Positions 9,449-19,230 of a stretch of DNA of 64,000 nucleotides are shown in pieces (within the stretch, counting starts at the first letter, position 1; the number at the start of each line of letters is the position of its first letter). Under the pieces are notes generated by a model. It was not told where the DNA came from and made no database searches. It saw nothing but the letters and a program-made list of their open reading frames with translations. Origin of the DNA: Allomuricauda sp. TY007 (lineage in GTDB: Bacteria; Bacteroidota; Bacteroidia; Flavobacteriales; Flavobacteriaceae); NCBI RefSeq assembly GCF_010468565.1, contig NZ_WUEG01000013.1, forward strand, positions 6,823-70,822. Direction: 5' to 3'. The position numbers and the translations under genes were made by a program.

Positions 9449-11218
9449 TTATTCCAATAATTTTAGAATTTTATCGAAAACCTCGGTATTTTCATAAATA
9501 CCATTGAAATTTTCGGCTTTTGGTCCGTATGCAAACAAAGGCACCATAATTCCTGTGTGGTCCACGGTTAAAAAATCACCTTGAACGATACCCTCTTCCA
9601 TGTTGCCCCCCACGATTCCAAAACCAGAGGTTTCGTGATCAGCTGTAATGATCACCAATGTATTTTTGTTGGCATCGGCAAATTTTAATGCCTCGGCAAT
9701 GGCTTGGTCAAAATCCAACATTTCTTGAATAATACCGCTAGTACTGTTGGAGTGCCCCCCGTTATCTATTTGGGCGGCCTCGACCATCAAGAAAAAAGGT
9801 TCGGCATTGCTTTCCAACACATCCAAGGACTTGGTCACGGCTCTGGGCAGGGTCCCTCCCCTACCATCTGCAACGGAAGGTGCTTTGTTATCGCCAAGGT
9901 AAATTCCCGTGGGCTCTTTAAAATCCTTGAATGGTTCCAACTCCTGAGTTGTAAATACCTGCTCAATGGCATTCTTTTCCTTTTCTCCGCCTGCCATAAA
10001 GAAATCCAACTTGCTTTTTTTCAAATCCTCAACGATTCCTTGTGTATCGTTCCGTTCAACTCGATGGGCATAAAAAGCAGAGGGAGTTGCTCCATAAATT
10101 GCATCTGTGGTAACTATCGCCGTATTGAAACCTTTTTTGCTCATCACATCCACTAAATTTGTCAGGGGCTCAGCCTGTGGCCCAGTGCCTATAGCCCTGT
10201 TATTGGTCTTTTTGCCCGTTGCCATTGCGGTTCCTCCTGCAGCAGAGTCGGTAATCAAATCATCATGCGAGGCGGTTTTTACCAGTCCAATGTTTTTTAA
10301 TCCGGTCAGGGTTAGTTTGCCCCGATTGGCAATCATGGCCGAGCTAATTTGCGCCAATCCATTGCCATCGCCTATCATTAAAATGATGTTGGTCGGTTTG
10401 GAATCAACATCATATTCATATTTGGGTTGATACACCCCAACCGTTTTTTCTAAATTGAAAGTGTTTTCATCCAATTTATCCAAATACTGTTTCGCCAAAG
10501 CGGGCTGGTCCGTATTTATATAATCCACACCCAATCTTGCCAAACGAGCCCAAGCTGTTTTGGTATCTGGTGTAGACCAAAACCTGAACGGCTTCCCTGA
10601 TGCCTTTGCCAAACTTATGGCCCTTTTCACTTTCTCCAGATCAAGAGCTGTCATCCGACCGTAGCCATTCCAAACGGAATATTTTTTATAGCTAGAACTT
10701 ACCAGAGCGACCTTATCCAAGTCAATCTTGTTCAACTCGCCCAAATTTTGATGGTCGAACCAAATAAAATCAGGGTAATTCCTGTACTCTTCAGATTTAG
10801 GACGATTGCCCGAAATCACAAACTTGACTTTGCCGTTGTTTACCAAGCTTGGATATTTTTTCAACACTTCTTCAAGTTTATCCAATGTGGTGTATGCCTC
10901 AGACTTTAGGTCGATTAGCAACTGGAGTTCCCTAAGTTCTCCTGATTTTTCCAAACTACTGAGCCTATCCAAATACAATTTGCCCAAAGTTTTCCCTTCA
11001 ACTATTTCATCTTCGGCATGGGTAACGTAGAGGGAGTCGTTTTTTAAAAACACATCGGCCTCTATGGATAATGCTCCATTGCTGTAGGCATACCAAAATG
11101 GCATTTTTTGGGCATAATCGTTATGGGAGTGGACTTTATAATCGGTTTGTGAAAAGATTTTCCCCGTAATGAAGAAAATCAATCCCACTAGTAGTAAAAA
11201 GGCTGTTCTCTTTTTCAT
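9449..11218 (-). CDS. Secreted fusion: phosphodiesterase-like domain plus alkaline phosphatase
   Basis: 589 residues. An N-terminal signal peptide (MKKRTAFLLLVGLIFFITG) is followed by a TIM-barrel-like GDPD/PI-PLC-type domain, residues about 25-245, with HSHNDYAQ, SIEADVFL and LYVTHAED. Residues about 265-589 are an alkaline phosphatase: metal site MIGDGNGLAQ, nucleophile serine in TDSAAGGTAMATG, QIDNGGHS, and TADHETSGFG. The fusion could cut a phosphodiester and release phosphate from the resulting monoester in one exported protein. The start overlaps the stop of the upstream phosphatase gene by 4 bp, so they are translationally coupled in the SusCD operon. The substrate is unknown. Confidence 0.88.
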   Translation of the reverse strand: MKKRTAFLLLVGLIFFITGKIFSQTDYKVHSHNDYAQKMPFWYAYSNGALSIEADVFLKNDSLYVTHAEDEIVEGKTLGKLYLDRLSSLEKSGELRELQLLIDLKSEAYTTLDKLEEVLKKYPSLVNNGKVKFVISGNRPKSEEYRNYPDFIWFDHQNLGELNKIDLDKVALVSSSYKKYSVWNGYGRMTALDLEKVKRAISLAKASGKPFRFWSTPDTKTAWARLARLGVDYINTDQPALAKQYLDKLDENTFNLEKTVGVYQPKYEYDVDSKPTNIILMIGDGNGLAQISSAMIANRGKLTLTGLKNIGLVKTASHDDLITDSAAGGTAMATGKKTNNRAIGTGPQAEPLTNLVDVMSKKGFNTAIVTTDAIYGATPSAFYAHRVERNDTQGIVEDLKKSKLDFFMAGGEKEKNAIEQVFTTQELEPFKDFKEPTGIYLGDNKAPSVADGRGGTLPRAVTKSLDVLESNAEPFFLMVEAAQIDNGGHSNSTSGIIQEMLDFDQAIAEALKFADANKNTLVIITADHETSGFGIVGGNMEEGIVQGDFLTVDHTGIMVPLFAYGPKAENFNGIYENTEVFDKILKLLE

Positions 11219-12345
11219 TTTGCTTGATTTATAGCGTTGATCATTTTGTGGTAAATCTCATTGTTTTCATAGATGCCCTGAAAGTTTTCCGCTCCCTTGC
11301 CCTTGGCAAAAACAGGGATAAGCTCTCCGCTATGCTGATTGGAATTGAAGTAAACGGTTACCTTTTCCGGCACTTCCTTTTTCTTACCTGTACTCTTGTC
11401 TACCTCATAATGTTTCCCGATACTCACACCTCCGGTCTCGTGATCCGCAGTAACCACCAATAAGGTATTCGGGTGCGCTTCCACATAATCCAGTACAACG
11501 CCCAAGGTCTTATCAAAATCCGCTACTTCGGAAATCATCATCTCTGCATTTTCGGCATGTCCGCCCCAGTCAATATAAGAGCCTTCCACCATCATAAAAA
11601 ACGGTTCTTCCCTTTGATCAAAGTAATTCAAGGCCATTGTAGTTGCTTCTGACAAATAATCGCCCCGCCCATCAATTTTTGACGGAATCCCATCATCGGC
11701 CAGCACGTAGGCATTTTTTTTACCTTTTATGGTTTCCGAAAGTTCTAAAGTATCCAAATGATAGTTTTTGTCCACCAATTCTTCAAAAAGATTTTTTCCA
11801 TCTGTTCTCTGGTTGAAGAATTTTTTACCTCCCCCGGCAAAGAAATCCACATTAGATTCGACCAGTTGTGATGCAATTTCCTCGTGCATGTCACGATCGG
11901 GAACATGGGCATAAAAACTGGCCGGAGTGGCATGGGTGATCGTGGTAAGACTGATCAATCCAGTTTGGTACCCTTCCCCCTGAAGCCGTTCCAAAATAGT
12001 TTCCTGCGGAAGTGAATCAACGGAAACCCCTATGGCCCTATTATAGGTTTTCTCACCAGTGGAGAAGGCAGTGGCCCCTGCGGCCGAATCGGTAATTGTG
12101 TAATCTGTGGCGGATGTTTGGTGAAACCCAATTTGTTTGAACCGTGAAAAATTCGGCAAGCTATCACCAAAATAATAGGCGGATGATACCTGTGGCACAC
12201 CCATTCCGTCACCAATCATGAAAATAATGTTCAAGGGTTCCTCTTTCGCTGTTTCTAAGGGCTCCGCTTCTTTTTTTGATGAATTGCACCCAACAAAAAC
12301 AAGCGCCCCCCATAAAACCACAAATGCCTGCAATGAAATTCTCAT
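11215..12345 (-). CDS. Alkaline phosphatase lipoprotein
   Basis: 376 residues from the ATG at 12345; upstream codons to 12396 would hide the lipoprotein signal, so the shorter start is preferred. The signal is MRISLQAFVVLWGALVFVGC with Cys as lipidation site. Alkaline phosphatase motifs are complete: MIGDGMGVPQ, the nucleophile serine in TDSAAGATAFSTG, YIDWGGHAEN and TADHETGGVS. It should hydrolyse phosphomonoesters at the cell surface or in the periplasm. It lies 80 bp after susD and overlaps the next phosphatase gene by 4 bp. Having two phosphatases behind SusCD points to uptake of phosphorylated molecules. Confidence 0.93.
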   Translation of the reverse strand: MRISLQAFVVLWGALVFVGCNSSKKEAEPLETAKEEPLNIIFMIGDGMGVPQVSSAYYFGDSLPNFSRFKQIGFHQTSATDYTITDSAAGATAFSTGEKTYNRAIGVSVDSLPQETILERLQGEGYQTGLISLTTITHATPASFYAHVPDRDMHEEIASQLVESNVDFFAGGGKKFFNQRTDGKNLFEELVDKNYHLDTLELSETIKGKKNAYVLADDGIPSKIDGRGDYLSEATTMALNYFDQREEPFFMMVEGSYIDWGGHAENAEMMISEVADFDKTLGVVLDYVEAHPNTLLVVTADHETGGVSIGKHYEVDKSTGKKKEVPEKVTVYFNSNQHSGELIPVFAKGKGAENFQGIYENNEIYHKMINAINQAK

Positions 12346-12425
12346 ACTTCTGTTCTTTTGATTTATTAAAAATGTAAGCGGCAAGTGGAAAACCAACTTG
12401 CCGCTCAGCTAAAAAATACACCTGA

Positions 12426-14171
12426 TCAATATCCTTCATTCTGTTCCAAATATCCTGCAACATTGGATGCACCATCTATGGCATCCTGAGGAATCGGGAA
12501 CAATCTGTGGTATACGTTGTCGTCTGTTTTTTCTGTCCAAGTATCTTCGTAACGACCAAACCTAATCTGGTCGCTTCTTCGGAAACCTTCCCAGTACAGT
12601 TCAAAACCACGTTCGCGGTAGAGTATATCCAAATCAATGGACGGCAATGCTTTCGGGGTTTGTTCTGGGCGCGCAGTCCTTGACGTCCTAACTGTATTTA
12701 CATCGGCCAAAGCACCTGCATTGTCCCCTATTCTTAATTTGGCTTCGGCTCGCATCAAATAGATTTCCGCCAAACGCATCAAGACAAGGTCAACGCTACT
12801 ATAGTTGTTACCATCGTTAGAGGTGCGGCTAAACTGGTATTTGGATACGCGATAACCGTTCCTGTGCAATCTACCTTCGTTGGTAAAGTCCACTTGCAAG
12901 GTATGGTTCACATAATCCACATCCTTATCGGGTCCATTGCCCTTTCTTTGGATCACAGGGTAAATTCGGTACCCTCCATCACAAGTATAAAAAGCACCAT
13001 TTTCATCTTTACGTGGTCCCCAGATCACACCTCGGATAATCCCCCTGTTGATTTCAAAATCCTCTGCGGACATACAGTAGTAATGATTTGCATCGTTCTC
13101 AGGTGAAACTCCGGTCAAATCCTGAAGCTCGGCTGGTATGATTTGATTCTCCTTATAAAACCTTGCATCTGCCTCCGCTGGATCTACATCTCCATAAGCA
13201 TCCACCCAAGTTTGATAAAAATCGGGGGTAATGGCCGGCCCGTCGGTTCCATCCGCATCAGGATATTCCGGTCTGGGATACCAAGACCCTGCCAAGGACC
13301 AATAGGCCCAACGGCTGTGTTCATTGTTCATGACACCGCGCTGGTCCAAAGCAAAGATCAACTCTGGGTTATCGTGGTTTTCATCATTGAAAAGCTCAAA
13401 ATACTCAGGCGACAATGAGTACATTCCAGAATTGACAATCTTATCGGTGTACTCTATCACCTTGTTCATGTCCTCTGTGGTAAAATCAGGAGTTCCATAA
13501 GGGTCGCGATACACTGCGGCATTCAGGTTCAATCTCGCCAAAAATCCCCAAACAGCGGATTGGGTAATTCTTCCCGGCCCTCTGCTGGCATTTATCACAT
13601 CAACAACGGAAAGCAGTTCACTCTCGATGTAATCAATGGCTTCTTGTCCCCGGATTACTTCGGCAAGTTCTCCCGAGGCTTCTTTCCTAAAGGCCAACCC
13701 CCAACTATCCAAGGTCAGCATGTTTAAATATGCCCTAAGGGCTATCATTTCGTGCAATGCACCTTCTGCCTCGGTATTCCCTTGATCTGCCAATGGCTGC
13801 AATACTTCGATAGCGGTGATGGCCCTGGAAATATTTCGTGTCACTTCGTTCCAAGAGCTCCCTACCAAGCTGTTACTTGGGGCAATAGTATGGCGGTGTG
13901 CTTCCAAAAACTTTCCGTTATCGTACCAGTCCGTTCCTCCACGGTATGGCAAAATGGCCTCATCCGAAGGAATCAACTGCAATCCAAAATAATTGGTATG
14001 CCTCCAAGTCCAGGCAATTTGTCCATACGCAGGAGCAATGGCCCCACTGATGGCCTCTGCCTGACCACTACCTTCCAAGGATTCATCAATAACTTCTTCT
14101 TCTAAATCGGTACAGCTTATATTGGACAACAAGCCTATTCCGAACAGTGCGATTATTATTTTATGCTTCAT
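12426..14171 (-). CDS. SusD/RagB-family nutrient-binding outer-membrane lipoprotein
   Basis: 581 residues. MKHKIIIALFGIGLLSNISC is a lipoprotein signal. The N-terminal TPR-like helices (AITAIEVLQPLADQGNTEAE, MIALRAYLNMLTLDSWG) and the C-terminal block (LVLMRLAEIYLMRAEAKLRIGD, NTVRTSR, LYRERGFELYWEGFRRSDQIRFG) are standard SusD features. It caps the SusC channel and binds the ligand. It starts 17 bp after susC ends. SusD proteins are usually tied to glycans; the neighbouring phosphatases suggest a phosphorylated ligand here (inference). Confidence 0.96.
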   Translation of the reverse strand: MKHKIIIALFGIGLLSNISCTDLEEEVIDESLEGSGQAEAISGAIAPAYGQIAWTWRHTNYFGLQLIPSDEAILPYRGGTDWYDNGKFLEAHRHTIAPSNSLVGSSWNEVTRNISRAITAIEVLQPLADQGNTEAEGALHEMIALRAYLNMLTLDSWGLAFRKEASGELAEVIRGQEAIDYIESELLSVVDVINASRGPGRITQSAVWGFLARLNLNAAVYRDPYGTPDFTTEDMNKVIEYTDKIVNSGMYSLSPEYFELFNDENHDNPELIFALDQRGVMNNEHSRWAYWSLAGSWYPRPEYPDADGTDGPAITPDFYQTWVDAYGDVDPAEADARFYKENQIIPAELQDLTGVSPENDANHYYCMSAEDFEINRGIIRGVIWGPRKDENGAFYTCDGGYRIYPVIQRKGNGPDKDVDYVNHTLQVDFTNEGRLHRNGYRVSKYQFSRTSNDGNNYSSVDLVLMRLAEIYLMRAEAKLRIGDNAGALADVNTVRTSRTARPEQTPKALPSIDLDILYRERGFELYWEGFRRSDQIRFGRYEDTWTEKTDDNVYHRLFPIPQDAIDGASNVAGYLEQNEGY

Positions 14172-14188
14172 TTTTGAAGTTTTTTTTA

Positions 14189-17100
14189 TTAGAATGATAC
14201 GTTTAAGCCAAATACAAGTGTTCTTGTTTTAGGGTAATTGAAATAATCAATCCCAAAGGTCTGTATCCCGTCAACGGTCAAGTTCGAATTGATCTCGGGA
14301 TCAAAACCACTGTAATCCGTAATCACAAACAAGTTTTGCCCCGTAACGGACAAGCGGATCGTGTTGACCAACCCATCAAGCCCAATCAGTTCCGGGTTTA
14401 GGTTATACCCCAAGGTTGCATTGTTCAATCTCAAGAAATCACCATTTTCCAGGTATCGGGTAGAAACGGCATTGGAATTGGTGATATCCTCATTGGGGAA
14501 CTGCGTGGCGATGGATGTGGTATTGAAATTGGAGCTCAAAAGCCCCTTGCTGAACAATGACATGGCAGTGTGGTTATAGACCTTGTTTCCGGATACTCCA
14601 TTAAAATTCAACCCAAGATCAAAATTCTTGTAATTGAAATTCAGGTAAAAGGCATAGATCAAATCCGGCAGTGCACTTCCCACTACTTTTCTGTCTTCGG
14701 AAAGTATACTCAAACCATCTTCTCCTATTCCCATAAACTCTTGCATATAAAAAGCTCCAATAGGTTCACCGTTGATATTACCATTTATCGTGGCATCGGT
14801 CTGACCTGCTCCCTGTGCCGCCCCTGTGGTCAGCACCTCGTAAGGGGAATTGGATACTTCGTTCTTGGTATAGGCCAAATTACCTCCGATGTTATAGGAG
14901 AAATCCTTTGTATAATCACTTTTATAATCCAATGCGAATTCAATACCGTTGTTTTTGATTTCCATATCGGGAATGTTCGTCCAATATTTATCGGTAGGCT
15001 GAACCGGGTCAGCTGGAGTTACCTCCAACAAAATATTCTCGGATACTTTATTAAAGTAATCCAAACTACCGGACAAACGGTTATTGAAAAGACCAAAGTC
15101 CAAACCGATGTTGGTCTGCTGTGATACTTCCCACTGGATATCCGGATTGGCCAAACGGGTGTAAATGGTTCCGTATGGGTAATCAGCCAATGTGCTTTCG
15201 TCACCGTTCAGCGGATAGGAATCGTTATTGTCCCTACTATCGGTAAAGCTTCGCTTGGTGATTTTTGATGGGATTTCCTGGTTACCTGTCTTACCCCAAC
15301 TCGCTCTCAACTTCAAGTTGTTGATCGTTGCATTTTCTCTCATGAACTCCTCGTTCATAATGTTCCAACCTGCTGCTACGGAAGGAAAGTATCCGTATTT
15401 GTTGTTACCTCCGAACTTGGATGAACCATCCGCTCTCATTGTGGCGGTCAACATATACTTATTGTCAAACACATAATTGGCCCTTCCAAAGAACGATTGC
15501 AGCTCATTTTTGGTGGCATAGGTGTTCATGTAGGTCGGTGTTTCCTCAGAACTTATCTGATCTTGGTATTTTGGATCGATACCATTATCCGAAAACTCTT
15601 CCATTTCAAAACTCTTTTGATGCACAAAGGTTTCTTGGTAGGTATGCCCCACTAGGAAAGTAAAATTATGCCTTTCGGTCAAGAGGTTGTACGTCAAGGT
15701 ATTCTCGATAAGGCTATTCTTATTGGTAGTGTAAATACTGTTGAGCTCCCCTCTACTATAACCTTCCAGCAAAGAATAGGGTTTGTACTGTACATCCCTT
15801 TCAGTGGAGGAGTAATCCACACCCAAGTTCAACTTATAGGTAAGTCCCTTTACTATTTCAAAGGATGGCGCAAGGTTGGCCAAAATGCGATGGTTGATGG
15901 CATCATCACTATAAATTCGCTCCCTTGTCAAAGGGTTGAGCATATTGTCCAATAAAGCTGGCTCACCATCAACATACAATGGCAAGGTAGGGTTCAACTG
16001 AAGCATATCCCTTACTATGGCATCAGAATCGGCGCGTAGGTTCTCTGTGCGAGTTGCCGTCATATTAAACTCGACTTTTAATCGATTGTTGAATGCTCTT
16101 TGAGTAAGGTTCAATCGACCTGAATAACGCTTTAGGTCATTGCCCCTAAGAATTCCTTCTTGGTCATTAACTCCCAAAGAGGCACGGTACGAAAATTGCT
16201 CGGATGCTCCGCTCATGGCCAAGTTCACATTCTTGGTAAACCCGGTTCTGCTAAGCGCATCTTGCCAATTGGTATTGGCCCCGCCATCATCCAAAGTACC
16301 GCCTGCGGCAACAACCTCTTGTCTAAATTGATTTGCAGAGAAAACATCCACTTGATTGGCCAAGCTCGAAAAACCAGTGGACACGTTCAAATCCATTTGG
16401 GTCCTTCCGGCCTTGCCCCTTTTTGTGGTGATCACAATTACACCATTGGCTGCCCTAGCCCCATAAATGGCTGCAGCAGAGGCATCCTTTAAAACATCGA
16501 TACTTTTAATATCCTGTGGATTGATGAAGTTCAACGGGTTGGTCGGCACCCCGGTACTGGTATTGTCCAGAGCAAATCCGTCAATTACATATAATGGCGT
16601 TGTTCCGGAACGAAGACTACCTACGCCCCGAATGATCACATCTTGTTGTGCACCCGGTTCACCGCTTACGTTGGAAATATTTACACCGGCAACCTTACCT
16701 TGTAAAAGCTGACCTGGGTTCATTACAATTCCTTTGTTAAAATCCTCACTGTCCACCGAGGCAATGGAACCGGTTACATCCGTTTTTCTTTGGGTTCCAT
16801 ATCCAACCACAACAACATCTTCCAGCATGGTGGCATCTTGGAGCAGCTGTACATTGATAGTACTCTGCCCGTTTACCGCAACTTCTTGCGATTTGTACCC
16901 TAGATAAGAAACCTGAAGCACGGCATCTTCCTCGACCTCAATGGTGTAATTTCCATCAAAATCGGTAATGGTACCGTTGCCCTTGCCTTTTTCCATTACG
17001 GATGCACCTGCCAAGGGAACTCCGTTTTCATCGGTTACCTGCCCAGTAACTGTCAGAAAAACCACTTCAACCACTCGTTTAGGTGCTTTGGGCTTTACAT

Positions 17101-17443
17101 CTATGGAAATGGTATTGTTTATTCTTCTAAAAGTAAGGTCGGCGTCTTTGGCCATCAATTCCAAAACAGATTTCAATGAAACGTTTTGGTACGCAATGTT
17201 ATAGGTATTCTGCAACCTATCCACTTTGCGGTCATACACAAATTTGAAGTCCGTTTGGTCTTCTATTTGTCTCAGCACATCTACTACGGTGGCGTCGTCC
17301 ACGGACAGATCCACCTTAAAACTCTCCAAATTCTGACCTCTGGCATCGGCAGCAAGCACCGGATTCAGCAGGGACAAAACAATCAGAAAGCAAAATGTAT
17401 GGAATGTCAACTTGATTAATTGTTTAATAGTTAGTGAATTCAT
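14189..17443 (-). CDS. SusC/RagA TonB-dependent transporter with N-terminal STN signalling domain
   Basis: 1084 residues. After a signal peptide ending near NPVLAAD, residues about 40-115 form an STN domain (VDDATVVDVLRQIEDQTDFKF), the module that contacts FecR in the periplasm. A carboxypeptidase-regulatory-like beta domain follows (VTGQVTDENGVPLAGASV), then the TonB box/plug region (EDVVVVGYGTQRKTDVTGSI) and the barrel with the SusC signature DASAAAIYGARAANGVIVITTK. The C-terminus ends RTLVFGLNVSF, a typical barrel-closing strand. It is the import pore paired with SusD and sits behind fecR and sigma genes, fitting trans-envelope signalling. Confidence 0.97.
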   Translation of the reverse strand: MNSLTIKQLIKLTFHTFCFLIVLSLLNPVLAADARGQNLESFKVDLSVDDATVVDVLRQIEDQTDFKFVYDRKVDRLQNTYNIAYQNVSLKSVLELMAKDADLTFRRINNTISIDVKPKAPKRVVEVVFLTVTGQVTDENGVPLAGASVMEKGKGNGTITDFDGNYTIEVEEDAVLQVSYLGYKSQEVAVNGQSTINVQLLQDATMLEDVVVVGYGTQRKTDVTGSIASVDSEDFNKGIVMNPGQLLQGKVAGVNISNVSGEPGAQQDVIIRGVGSLRSGTTPLYVIDGFALDNTSTGVPTNPLNFINPQDIKSIDVLKDASAAAIYGARAANGVIVITTKRGKAGRTQMDLNVSTGFSSLANQVDVFSANQFRQEVVAAGGTLDDGGANTNWQDALSRTGFTKNVNLAMSGASEQFSYRASLGVNDQEGILRGNDLKRYSGRLNLTQRAFNNRLKVEFNMTATRTENLRADSDAIVRDMLQLNPTLPLYVDGEPALLDNMLNPLTRERIYSDDAINHRILANLAPSFEIVKGLTYKLNLGVDYSSTERDVQYKPYSLLEGYSRGELNSIYTTNKNSLIENTLTYNLLTERHNFTFLVGHTYQETFVHQKSFEMEEFSDNGIDPKYQDQISSEETPTYMNTYATKNELQSFFGRANYVFDNKYMLTATMRADGSSKFGGNNKYGYFPSVAAGWNIMNEEFMRENATINNLKLRASWGKTGNQEIPSKITKRSFTDSRDNNDSYPLNGDESTLADYPYGTIYTRLANPDIQWEVSQQTNIGLDFGLFNNRLSGSLDYFNKVSENILLEVTPADPVQPTDKYWTNIPDMEIKNNGIEFALDYKSDYTKDFSYNIGGNLAYTKNEVSNSPYEVLTTGAAQGAGQTDATINGNINGEPIGAFYMQEFMGIGEDGLSILSEDRKVVGSALPDLIYAFYLNFNYKNFDLGLNFNGVSGNKVYNHTAMSLFSKGLLSSNFNTTSIATQFPNEDITNSNAVSTRYLENGDFLRLNNATLGYNLNPELIGLDGLVNTIRLSVTGQNLFVITDYSGFDPEINSNLTVDGIQTFGIDYFNYPKTRTLVFGLNVSF

Positions 17444-17495
17444 AATTTCACATAATGTTTAAATGGTTATGATTATTTGTAATTATTGAACTATC

Positions 17496-17534
17496 GACAG
17501 CCTATTTCCGCTCGCCAAAGTGTAATGGGCTGTC
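17496..17534. other. Stem-loop in the susC leader
   Basis: GACAGCC at 17496-17502 pairs with GGCTGTC at 17528-17534 across a 25-nt loop, between fecR and susC. In the direction of susC no T-tract follows it, so it is more likely a leader structure or an mRNA-processing site than a terminator. On the other strand it is followed by TCTTTTTT and could stop antisense transcription. Confidence 0.35.
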
Positions 17535-17594
17535 TCTTTTTTAATGAGTTTGTTTCTATGTCATAGTTTATTGATGTTTGGTTTCAGTATGGTT

Positions 17595-18548
17595 TTAGTC
17601 TGTACATTTTCCCTTTAATTGAATTTTTTTGCTGTTCAGGAACTCATAGCTTATTCCCTTTTTCGCATAAACTATGCTTTCTAGGATGGCACTCAACCTT
17701 TCGTTGTTATATGATGCTGTAAGATGGCACTCCCCGATGTTTTTATTATCTACCAAAAAGGTCACCCCATACCATCGTTCCAAAGTCTCGAGTACTTCGG
17801 AGAGTTCTGCATCTTCAAAATGAATGACACCATCTTTCCAATGTAGTAATGCAGCGATATCAATTTTTTTCTTTGAAATGGATTTTGATTGCTTATCGAA
17901 CACACCTTGTTCGTTTGGCATCAAGAAGATTTCCTTTTCCTTAGAAGCCACCTTTACTTTTCCCGTGGCTACGGTTACGGCCACTTGATTGCTTTCGGAA
18001 TAGGTATTTACATTGAAAGATGTTCCCAAAACTGTGGTCTCCACCTCTCCAGATTTTATGATGAAGGGTTTATCCAGGTTTTCTGCCACATCAAAAAAGG
18101 CTTCACCATCCAACTCCACTACCCGCTTATCGGCTTCGAATAGTTTAGGGAACTTTATGGTACTGCCCGAGTTTAGGTACACTTCGGTGCCATCGGCCAA
18201 AACCAGATTCAATTTTTGTCCCCAATCCGTGCTCTTTGTTATTTGGACGATGGGCTTCAAGACTTCCTTATGTTGTGTGAAAGTGTAAGCCATATACCCA
18301 AGCCCGATCAACAAAGCTAATGAAGCTGCCACACCGCTCCATTTTAGAATTGGTCTCCTTTTGGAAGTATTGATGTCCCTGATCAGTTTTTGACCAATCT
18401 TCTTTTTGTGTTTTGGATTTTTAAATACGCTTTGATGGTTCCGGGAAAGCAACCTATGGTCGAACTCCTCCAGAATCGATTCTTCCTTTTTGGTAATGGT
18501 ACCATTAAGGTATTTTTTCATCAAATCTTTGATCTCATTTTCAGTCAT
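17595..18548 (-). CDS. FecR-family anti-sigma factor
   Basis: 317 residues. The cytoplasmic N-terminal part (1-90) binds sigma; one membrane segment lies near residues 92-108 (GVAASLALLIGLGYMAYTF). The periplasmic FecR domain shows LNLVLADGTEVYLNSGSTIKFP, ELDGEAFFDV and VLGTSFNVNTY, and the C-terminal DUF4974-type segment is HFEDAELSEVLETLERWYGV. It would hold the upstream sigma factor inactive until SusC's STN domain reports substrate. It lies between the sigma gene (121 bp gap) and susC. Confidence 0.95.
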   Translation of the reverse strand: MTENEIKDLMKKYLNGTITKKEESILEEFDHRLLSRNHQSVFKNPKHKKKIGQKLIRDINTSKRRPILKWSGVAASLALLIGLGYMAYTFTQHKEVLKPIVQITKSTDWGQKLNLVLADGTEVYLNSGSTIKFPKLFEADKRVVELDGEAFFDVAENLDKPFIIKSGEVETTVLGTSFNVNTYSESNQVAVTVATGKVKVASKEKEIFLMPNEQGVFDKQSKSISKKKIDIAALLHWKDGVIHFEDAELSEVLETLERWYGVTFLVDNKNIGECHLTASYNNERLSAILESIVYAKKGISYEFLNSKKIQLKGKCTD

Positions 18549-18669
18549 TGTATGTCCGTTTCAACTACTAGTACCACAAACGCACAGGGACGCACACTCA
18601 AAAATTCTGTTTTAATGATTACTTAAACTTAATGGGCAGTGCTTAACCTTTAGCTAAAAAAGAAGGCAT

Positions 18670-19230
18670 TTAAAGGAACATTGACTTAACAATGGAAAGG
18701 TCCTTACGAAGACGCCTAAGCGCAAAAGAAATCTGGTTTTCGACCGACCGGTGGGAGATGTTCAACTGTTGCGCTATTTCCTTATTACTGATGTTGTGTA
18801 TCCGGCTCAACCGAAATACCTCTTGGCATCTTTGGGGAAGAGTGGACACACTCACATCGATACGTTTTGAGAGCTCCAGAACATCCTCTTCCAACTCCGT
18901 TTCCGAGGCCACATAAACCGAATTTGCCGCTTCTATCTGCGTTTTATTGAACTTGGCATCCCTCAAGGCATTATAACACTTATAACATATGGCCTTGAAC
19001 AAGTACGATTTGATGTTGTCGACCTCGATACTTTCCCTTCGCTGCCAATAGTCTATCCATATTTCCTGTACCAAATCCTTTGCAAGGGAATCGTTCATTA
19101 CCAAAGAAGCAGCGTAAACATACATGGGTTCCCATAGCATGGAGAACAGGCTATTAAATGCATCCCTGTCCGAAGCCTTTACGCGGACAGCAAGTTTATA
19201 CTGCGCTTCATTTGTATGGGGGTGTTTCAT
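18670..19230 (-). CDS. ECF sigma-70 factor paired with FecR/SusCD
   Basis: 186 residues from the ATG at 19230 (the frame extends to a TTG at 19239, less likely). Region 2 shows AFNSLFSMLWEPMYVYAAS and LAKDLVQEIWIDYWQRRE; region 4 shows LPQRCQEVFRLSRIHNISNK followed by the helix-turn-helix NKEIAQQLNISHRSVENQIS. This is the Bacteroidota RpoE/FecI-like type that pairs with FecR. It should direct transcription of susC onward when the substrate is present. Region 3 is absent, as in all ECF factors. Confidence 0.95.
   Translation of the reverse strand: MKHPHTNEAQYKLAVRVKASDRDAFNSLFSMLWEPMYVYAASLVMNDSLAKDLVQEIWIDYWQRRESIEVDNIKSYLFKAICYKCYNALRDAKFNKTQIEAANSVYVASETELEEDVLELSKRIDVSVSTLPQRCQEVFRLSRIHNISNKEIAQQLNISHRSVENQISFALRRLRKDLSIVKSMFL

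Noticed and set aside
14570..15124. 184-residue plus-strand ORF opposite susC
   Set aside because: It lies wholly inside the well-supported SusC barrel on the other strand; its sequence follows from SusC codon use.
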